6,211 nt of DNA from Candidatus Bathyarchaeota archaeon. GTDB lineage: Archaea; Thermoproteota; Bathyarchaeia; TCS64. Both the position numbers and the translations under genes were made by a program. The notes beneath the pieces are model-generated. The model ran no database searches. It saw nothing but the letters and a program-made list of their open reading frames with translations, and was not told the origin of the DNA. The DNA lies in assembly GCA_030601645.1 (NCBI GenBank), contig JAUWBQ010000106.1, positions 1 to 6,211 of the forward strand, read 5' to 3'. Shown here piece after piece: positions 4,395 to 6,211 of the stretch (positions are counted from its first letter, which is position 1; every line of letters begins with the position of its first letter).

Positions 4395-4622
4395 ATGGCC
4401 GTCGTAAGCGTCAAGGTCCCAAAATGGGTCAGGGAGAAGATGAAAGCATACGGCGAGGTCGTGGAGTGGCCCGAGGAGATCAGGCGGCTGATCATCACCA
4501 AGATCGAGGAGATAGAGAGGGTAAGAGCGGTTGAGACAGCCATCAAGCTCCTGGAGCAGATACCTCCGACGCCCAAGGGAACGGCTGAAGACCTCGTGAG
4601 GGAAGACCGTGATCGTCATTGA
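4395..4622 (+). CDS. vapB: VapB antitoxin, ribbon-helix-helix-like
   Basis: A 75-residue protein whose N-terminal half, MAVVSVKVPKWVREKMKAYG then VVEWPEEIRRLIITKIEEI, is typical of small archaeal VapB antitoxins of the ribbon-helix-helix type: one strand, then two helices, with the W-x-E-E-I-R-R motif in the second. Residues about 45-75 form the toxin-binding tail (TAIKLLEQIPPTPKGTAEDL). The ATG has a GGTGGT ribosome-binding site and tandem operator repeats upstream. It overlaps the toxin gene by 14 bp. It differs in sequence from the RHH antitoxin at 3114, so cross-neutralisation is not expected from sequence alone. Confidence 0.88.
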   Translation: MAVVSVKVPKWVREKMKAYGEVVEWPEEIRRLIITKIEEIERVRAVETAIKLLEQIPPTPKGTAEDLVREDRDRH

Positions 4623-5013
4623 CGCGTCAACCCTGGCGAAGTTCATCCTGAAGGAGGAGGGATGGGAGGAAGTCGCCGAGCACCTGAAGGCTGGAACCCT
4701 ATCCGTAAATCTTGTCGTGAAGGAGGTCGCCAACGCCGTGTGGAAGAGGTTTAGGCAAGGCGCAGCATCCCGCGAAGAATCAGAGATCATGCTCAATGCT
4801 CTAAAGGAGATCCAAGAAAGAGCCGTCAAAGTCGAGGGAGAGCTCACCTACCTGGATGGAGCAGCCGAGATAGCCTTCAACCGGGATATAACCATCTACG
4901 ACTCGCTCTACATCGCAATGGCGAAGGAAAAAGGATTGAAGCTGCTAACGGCGGATGAAACCCAGGCAAGCGTCGCAACCGCCGAAAATGTACCCACCAT
5001 ACTTCTAACCTAG
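4609..5013 (+). CDS. vapC: VapC-type PIN-domain ribonuclease toxin
   Basis: A 134-residue PIN domain. Acidic residues: Asp5 in IVIDASTLAKFILKE, Glu39 in NLVVKEVANAVWKRF, Asp98 in ITIYDSLYIAMAKE, and Asp116 in LKLLTADETQAS, giving a complete metal site. It belongs to the same PIN subgroup as the toxin at 3341-3733. The start is GTG 4609, inside the antitoxin gene with a 14-bp overlap; it places Asp5 at the usual distance from the N-terminus and no ATG is available near it. It probably acts as an RNase restrained by the upstream RHH antitoxin. The gene appears intact, ending about 185 bp before the next pair. Confidence 0.94.
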   Translation: MIVIDASTLAKFILKEEGWEEVAEHLKAGTLSVNLVVKEVANAVWKRFRQGAASREESEIMLNALKEIQERAVKVEGELTYLDGAAEIAFNRDITIYDSLYIAMAKEKGLKLLTADETQASVATAENVPTILLT

Positions 5014-5130
5014 TCCCGCAATCTCACCCTCACACGCAATAAAACCCGATCTCCCTCCGACTCTAGGAAACCTCCTCCCGGTCGAATCAAACAACAATCA
5101 CTCACAAAAGTCACGAGCAAAGAATCCGCC

Positions 5131-5197
5131 TAATAAATCCTACAACCTAAATAAGGTGACCGACCCATGAAAAAATAAGCCACATACAAGAGACACC
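5131..5197 (+). promoter_or_regulatory. Probable promoter/leader of the small protein-nucleotidyltransferase pair
   Basis: TATA-like TAATAAATC (5131-5139) and CTAAATAAG (5147-5155) precede the small gene. AAGGTGACC (5153-5161) is the best ribosome-binding match in the window, but the ATG after it (5167) opens a frame of only three codons. The real gene starts 31 bases further on. The rest of 5014-5130 shows no gene or clear repeat. Confidence 0.35.
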
Positions 5198-5368
5198 ATG
5201 AAACCCACGAAACTCACCCCCGAAGAAAAAGCCGTACTCGCCATGGACATGACAGATGCAATCACCAGAATATGCGCGGACGGCATACGGTACAACGACC
5301 CAGAGATCACCGATGAAGAGCTAATAGAAGAGATACGGAGACGCATCACCAAGAGAAGAAGTGAGTAA
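5198..5368 (+). CDS. Small helical protein paired with a nucleotidyltransferase (putative antitoxin partner)
   Basis: A 56-residue protein: an N-terminal linker (KPTKLTPEEK), then a helix AVLAMDMTDAITRICADGIR, then ITDEELIEEIRRRITKRR. Small proteins with the M-T-D-A, R-I-C-A-D-G-I and E-E-L-I-E-x-(I/L)-R-x-R-I pattern are commonly found directly before nucleotidyltransferase genes of the MNT/AbiEii type in archaea and bacteria (recalled from family knowledge, not searched). That context suggests a partner or antitoxin role. ATG 5198 is the only start, because the same frame has a stop at 5168-5170. The gene overlaps the next by 8 bp (GTGAGTAA). It looks intact although its partner is truncated, which makes it an orphan. 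Confidence 0.68.
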   Translation: MKPTKLTPEEKAVLAMDMTDAITRICADGIRYNDPEITDEELIEEIRRRITKRRSE

Positions 5369-5468
5369 ACTGGACACCTACCTGGGACTGGTCAAACGAC
5401 TCATCACAAGCCTCAACAGGGCGGGTATCGACTACATGTTCACAGGCGCCATCGTAGCCAGCTACTAC
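5361..5468 (+). pseudogene. Nucleotidyltransferase (MNT/AbiEii-like), N-terminal stump
   Basis: From GTG 5361, 36-39 residues are good: MSKLDTYLGLVKRLITSLN then RAGIDYMFTGAIVASYYDTP. This is the first helix and the G-A/S-x-x-x-S/Y-Y motif region of nucleotidyltransferase-fold proteins used as toxins. The next expected part, with the catalytic D-x-D, is missing. At about 5467-5470 the sequence changes directly into relic 5, so the frame continues into relic codons and stops at 5562-5564. The joint lies at GACACCCCC, which reads DTP in both partners (the family usually has YYGTP), suggesting recombination at short homology. A fusion product of 67 residues would have no catalytic site. Confidence 0.72.
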
Positions 5469-5607
5469 GACACCCCCCTCAACCACGAACACAACCCCCC
5501 AAAGGCCACAAACCAAAACTCTGAGACAAAGCCACCGTCACCTTATAAAACTCCTAAACTCTAGGAGGAGAAAAAAGAGAGACAACCCCGACCAGAACAC
5601 ACAGTAG
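5469..5607 (+). pseudogene. Relic 5: RmlA-like 3' end, near-duplicate of relic 4
   Basis: From about 5467 to 5550 it matches relic 4 (4043-4126) with about seven differences in 84 positions by eye, including the same one-base deletion before CCCCAAAGGCC that breaks the LPKGHKP frame. This shows common descent after the gene had already decayed. In the corrected frame it ends ATVTL-stop at TAA 5546-5548, but it also carries an in-frame TGA within the LGD motif. A degraded version of the conserved tail (AGGAGGAGA, then GACCAG) follows to TAG 5605-5607. It is fused on its left to the nucleotidyltransferase stump. Confidence 0.78.
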
Positions 5608-5702
5608 AAGGTACACGACCACCTGAATATACCGAACGAAACTCTTTTTCCGAACGCCTCCCCCCAAGTACCTGAATTCTTCCCCCATGGGGAGCAACGG
5701 AT

Positions 5703-5746
5703 CAAACTTAATAACAGCCGTATTCTAATCGAATACAGTGATCGCC
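5703..5746 (+). promoter_or_regulatory. Promoter and inverted-repeat operator of the last operon
   Basis: A TATA-like AACTTAATAAC (about 5705-5714) is followed by the perfect inverted repeat GTATTC (5720-5725) and GAATAC (5731-5736) with a 5-bp spacer. GTGATC (5738-5743), matching the archaeal anti-Shine-Dalgarno complement, lies three bases before TTG 5747. The upstream spacer 5608-5700 holds a palindrome CCCCATGGGG (5683-5692) and no gene. Confidence 0.55.
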
Positions 5747-6052
5747 TTGACGTTCAAGGTCACAACCGTAAGGCTGCCCGAAGCGACGCTGGAGGCCCTC
5801 CAAGATCTCACAGACAAACTCCAGCGAGAGAGATCCGACATCATGAGGGAGGCCATGCAGATAGGGATCGGGGAGATGAAGCTACGCCTAGCCCTGGAGC
5901 TGTACACCAAGGGCAAGGTCTCGTTCGGGAGAATGGCCGAGCTGACAGGCTTAGGCTACAGAGAGCTCTCCCTAGCCCTCAAACGGAGAAACGTCACACT
6001 CAGATACGGAGAAGAGAGGTTCGCCGAAGATATCGAGCAACCGGTGGGATAG
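5747..6052 (+). CDS. UPF0175-family antitoxin with ribbon-helix-helix N-terminus
   Basis: A 101-residue protein in two parts. Residues 1-45 (FKVTTVRLPEATLEALQDLT then RERSDIMREAMQIGI) look like a ribbon-helix-helix DNA-binding module. Residues about 50-95 (LALELYTKGKVSFGRMAELT then GLGYRELSLALKRRNVTLRY then GEERFAEDIE) match the UPF0175 family, known as the antitoxin partner of DUF3368-type PIN proteins. TTG 5747 is chosen because GTGATC serves as its ribosome-binding site; the in-frame GTG 5738 would use that same site as its start codon and is the alternative. The stop TAG is immediately followed by the toxin start, so coupling is likely. Confidence 0.88.
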   Translation: MTFKVTTVRLPEATLEALQDLTDKLQRERSDIMREAMQIGIGEMKLRLALELYTKGKVSFGRMAELTGLGYRELSLALKRRNVTLRYGEERFAEDIEQPVG

Positions 6053-6211
6053 TTGGCGGCATCCTCGGACGCCGGCCCCCTCATATGGCTGGGAAAATGC
6101 GACACCCTACACCTGTTGAGGAAGCTATACACTGAGATAGTTATTCCCGAGGCGGTCTACGAAGAGGCGGTGTCACGCGGGCTTGAAAAAGGGTTTGAGG
6201 ACGCTCAAATA
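6053..6211 (+). CDS. DUF3368-type PIN-domain toxin, N-terminal part (cut by window edge)
   Basis: 53 codons are visible. The sequence AASSDAGPLIWLGKCDTLHL followed by LLRKLYTEIVIPEAVYEEAV matches the N-terminus of DUF3368 PIN proteins (SDASPLIxLAKIxxLDLL, then a V-I-I-P-x-x-V-Y-E-E-V strand-helix). Asp6 is the first metal-binding acid and the Glu residues of the VYEEAV helix supply the second site. The start TTG 6053 abuts the antitoxin stop, with GGTGGGA (6043-6049) as ribosome-binding site inside the antitoxin gene. A GTG at 6044 is excluded by the TAG. It is probably an RNase toxin neutralised by the UPF0175 protein. The C-terminal acids lie outside the window. Confidence 0.88.
   Translation, partial: MAASSDAGPLIWLGKCDTLHLLRKLYTEIVIPEAVYEEAVSRGLEKGFEDAQI

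Noticed and set aside
3991..4395. 134-codon plus-strand frame across relic 4
   Set aside because: It reads the relic in the wrong frame after its frameshift and continues through the spacer and promoter; the corrected frame gives the RmlA-like motifs instead.
4230..4847. 205-codon minus-strand open frame opposite the fifth vapBC
   Set aside because: It lies antisense to two clearly recognisable genes, has a Ser/Leu/Arg-rich composition typical of antisense frames, and has no motif.
411..5607. The repeated relics as a CRISPR array
   Set aside because: The repeats are long, divergent, about 1 kb apart and protein-coding in origin, and whole operons lie between them. There are no short regular spacers.
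1..6211. Insertion sequence, transposase, integrase, tRNA or rRNA genes
   Set aside because: No reading frame resembles a transposase or integrase, no long terminal inverted repeats bracket a module, and no tRNA cloverleaf or rRNA segment was recognised on either strand.

Overview
The window looks like a toxin-antitoxin island from a thermophilic archaeon, probably of the TACK lineages; no species can be named. The reasons are AbrB, ribbon-helix-helix and UPF0175 antitoxins paired with PIN-domain toxins, A/T-rich TATA-like boxes with very short leaders, frequent TTG/GTG starts behind GGTG-type ribosome-binding sites, and heavy use of AGG/AGA and ATA codons.

Layout from left to right. A VapBC operon cut by the left edge lies on the minus strand (1-300). 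Everything recognisable after it reads on the plus strand, apart from one possible minus-strand gene remnant at 2928-3047. Five complete or edge-cut plus-strand operons follow: AbrB/PIN (678-1422), AbrB/PIN (1720-2372), RHH/PIN (3114-3733), RHH/PIN (4395-5013) and UPF0175/DUF3368-type PIN (5747 to the right edge). A sixth plus-strand pair, a 56-residue helical protein plus a nucleotidyltransferase, sits at 5198-5468; its second gene is broken.

The most striking feature is what lies between the operons. Upstream of every plus-strand vapBC operon is a decayed copy of the same gene end (411-543, about 1430-1629, 2529-2757, about 3790-4198, 5469-5607), always in the same orientation. Read across frameshifts, the copies encode the C-terminal left-handed beta-helix end of a sugar-1-phosphate nucleotidylyltransferase of the long RmlA (glucose-1-phosphate thymidylyltransferase-like) type. 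They finish with a shared NLPKGHKPILGD-like tail, a stop codon, and a further conserved stretch of about 55-75 bp that carries a second short reading frame. The array is therefore [gene-end relic]-[vapBC] repeated five times with a different vapBC each time, as if modules had repeatedly entered, or been duplicated at, the 3' end of one gene. Copies 4 and 5 are nearly identical over about 80 bp and share a frameshift. Copy 5 is joined directly to the truncated nucleotidyltransferase gene.

Each operon puts the antitoxin first and the toxin second, overlapping by 4-23 bp or abutting, so translational coupling is likely. Each antitoxin promoter has its own repeat architecture near the TATA-like box (inverted repeats, tandem 24-mers or 8-mer iterons), consistent with separate autoregulation. 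The toxins are expected to be metal-dependent RNases neutralised by their neighbouring antitoxins. No transposase, integrase, tRNA, rRNA or CRISPR array is visible.
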